DNA from: Deltaproteobacteria bacterium | Lineage (GTDB): Bacteria > Desulfobacterota > JAENJC01 | Assembly (NCBI GenBank): GCA_016844545.1 | Contig: JAENJC010000093.1 | Span: forward strand, 1-5,535 | Length of the DNA: 5,535 nucleotides | Direction: 5' to 3' | Shown here: piece by piece, positions 5,315-5,535 of the stretch | Layout: every line of letters begins with the position of its first letter | Position numbering within the stretch: the first letter of the stretch is position 1 | Notes under the pieces: generated by a model | Database searches by the model: none | The model's input: only the letters and a program-made list of their open reading frames with translations | Told to the model about the DNA's origin: nothing | Position numbers and translations under genes: made by a program

Positions 5315-5535
5315 TGAAAAATAACCATAAGACAATCATGTGCCACGAGGTCTGCACAGGGTGCTCCTGCTGCCTCCTCTCCTGCCCTGTCTGGAACAGG
5401 ACAAGGGACCGCTCCCTCACGGCCCAGGGGAGAAACAAGGCCCTTCAGGGAGGGGCAACAGTGGAGGATATCTCCCATGCCATAGACTCCTGCATCTTAT
5501 GCGGGGCGTGCGAGCCAAACTGCCCGGAAGGGAAC
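5314..5535 (+). CDS. (Fe-S)-binding oxidoreductase subunit with two 4Fe-4S motifs (3' end outside window)
   Basis: The ATG overlaps the flavoprotein stop by one base (TGATG), which implies translational coupling and a shared complex. In the 74 visible residues there are two complete C-x2-C-x2-C-x3-C-P ligand sets: Cys14, 17, 20, 24 and Cys60, 63, 66, 70. This is the bacterial 2[4Fe-4S] ferredoxin-type domain found at the N-terminus of GlcF, LldF-like and HdrC/HdrD-like electron-transfer subunits. In those proteins the C-terminal part carries cysteine-rich CCG domains, which would lie beyond the right edge here. Extra cysteines at 10 and 19 flank the first set. The likely role is to take electrons from the FAD subunit and pass them to quinone or another carrier. 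A downstream ATG at 5338 would still keep all ligands, but the overlapping start is preferred. Identification of the domain is firm; the specific enzyme is not. Confidence 0.88.
   Translation, partial: MKNNHKTIMCHEVCTGCSCCLLSCPVWNRTRDRSLTAQGRNKALQGGATVEDISHAIDSCILCGACEPNCPEGN

Overview
The window reads as an ordinary bacterial chromosome segment of moderate GC. It carries two left-to-right blocks separated by one gene on the opposite strand, and no rRNA, tRNA, CRISPR array, integrase or transposase was seen. The gene set suggests an anaerobic or respiratory Gram-negative bacterium of the Nitrospirota / former Deltaproteobacteria kind: formate dehydrogenase maturation, an RhlE-type helicase, a flavin plus iron-sulfur oxidoreductase pair, and REP-like palindromes. 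That placement is inferred from gene content and familiarity with the protein style; it was not tested.

Left block (1-2340, + strand). The 3' part of fdhD, the sulfurtransferase that activates formate dehydrogenase, enters from the left edge. Its stop overlaps the start of a very short reading frame. A good sigma-70-type promoter (786-814) follows, then a perfect 10-bp terminator hairpin with a T-run (871-899). Only 29 nt further on, rhlE starts, encoding a complete 447-residue DEAD-box RNA helicase with a basic tail. Because the terminator lies between promoter and gene, rhlE looks as if it could be controlled by attenuation. A second terminator (2303-2339) closes the block and may also serve the convergent kinase gene.

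Middle (2360-3420, - strand). A 322-residue sensor histidine kinase has two membrane segments, a coiled coil, and HisKA and HATPase domains. It has essentially no extracytoplasmic sensor and no response regulator beside it. It has its own promoter, and a 9-bp inverted repeat sits just upstream of a strong Shine-Dalgarno sequence.

Intergenic stretch (about 3419-3760). No convincing gene is present. It holds a strong extended -10 promoter pointing right, two tiny interrupted reading frames, and an inverted pair of REP-like elements whose stems differ by compensating changes. It looks like a region remodelled by repeat insertion.

Right block (3761-5535, + strand). A VAO/PCMH-type FAD-linked oxidoreductase is followed, with a 1-nt stop/start overlap, by a protein with two [4Fe-4S] binding motifs that runs off the right edge. 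Together they resemble the flavin and iron-sulfur subunits of GlcD/GlcF-type or lactate-dehydrogenase-type complexes, passing electrons from an unknown organic substrate. The first ~25 codons of the flavoprotein gene are made of back-to-back dyad symmetries and lack a ribosome binding site, so its true N-terminus is uncertain.

No clearly new biological system is visible. The most interesting points are the rhlE leader architecture and the repeat-invaded 5' region of the flavoprotein operon.
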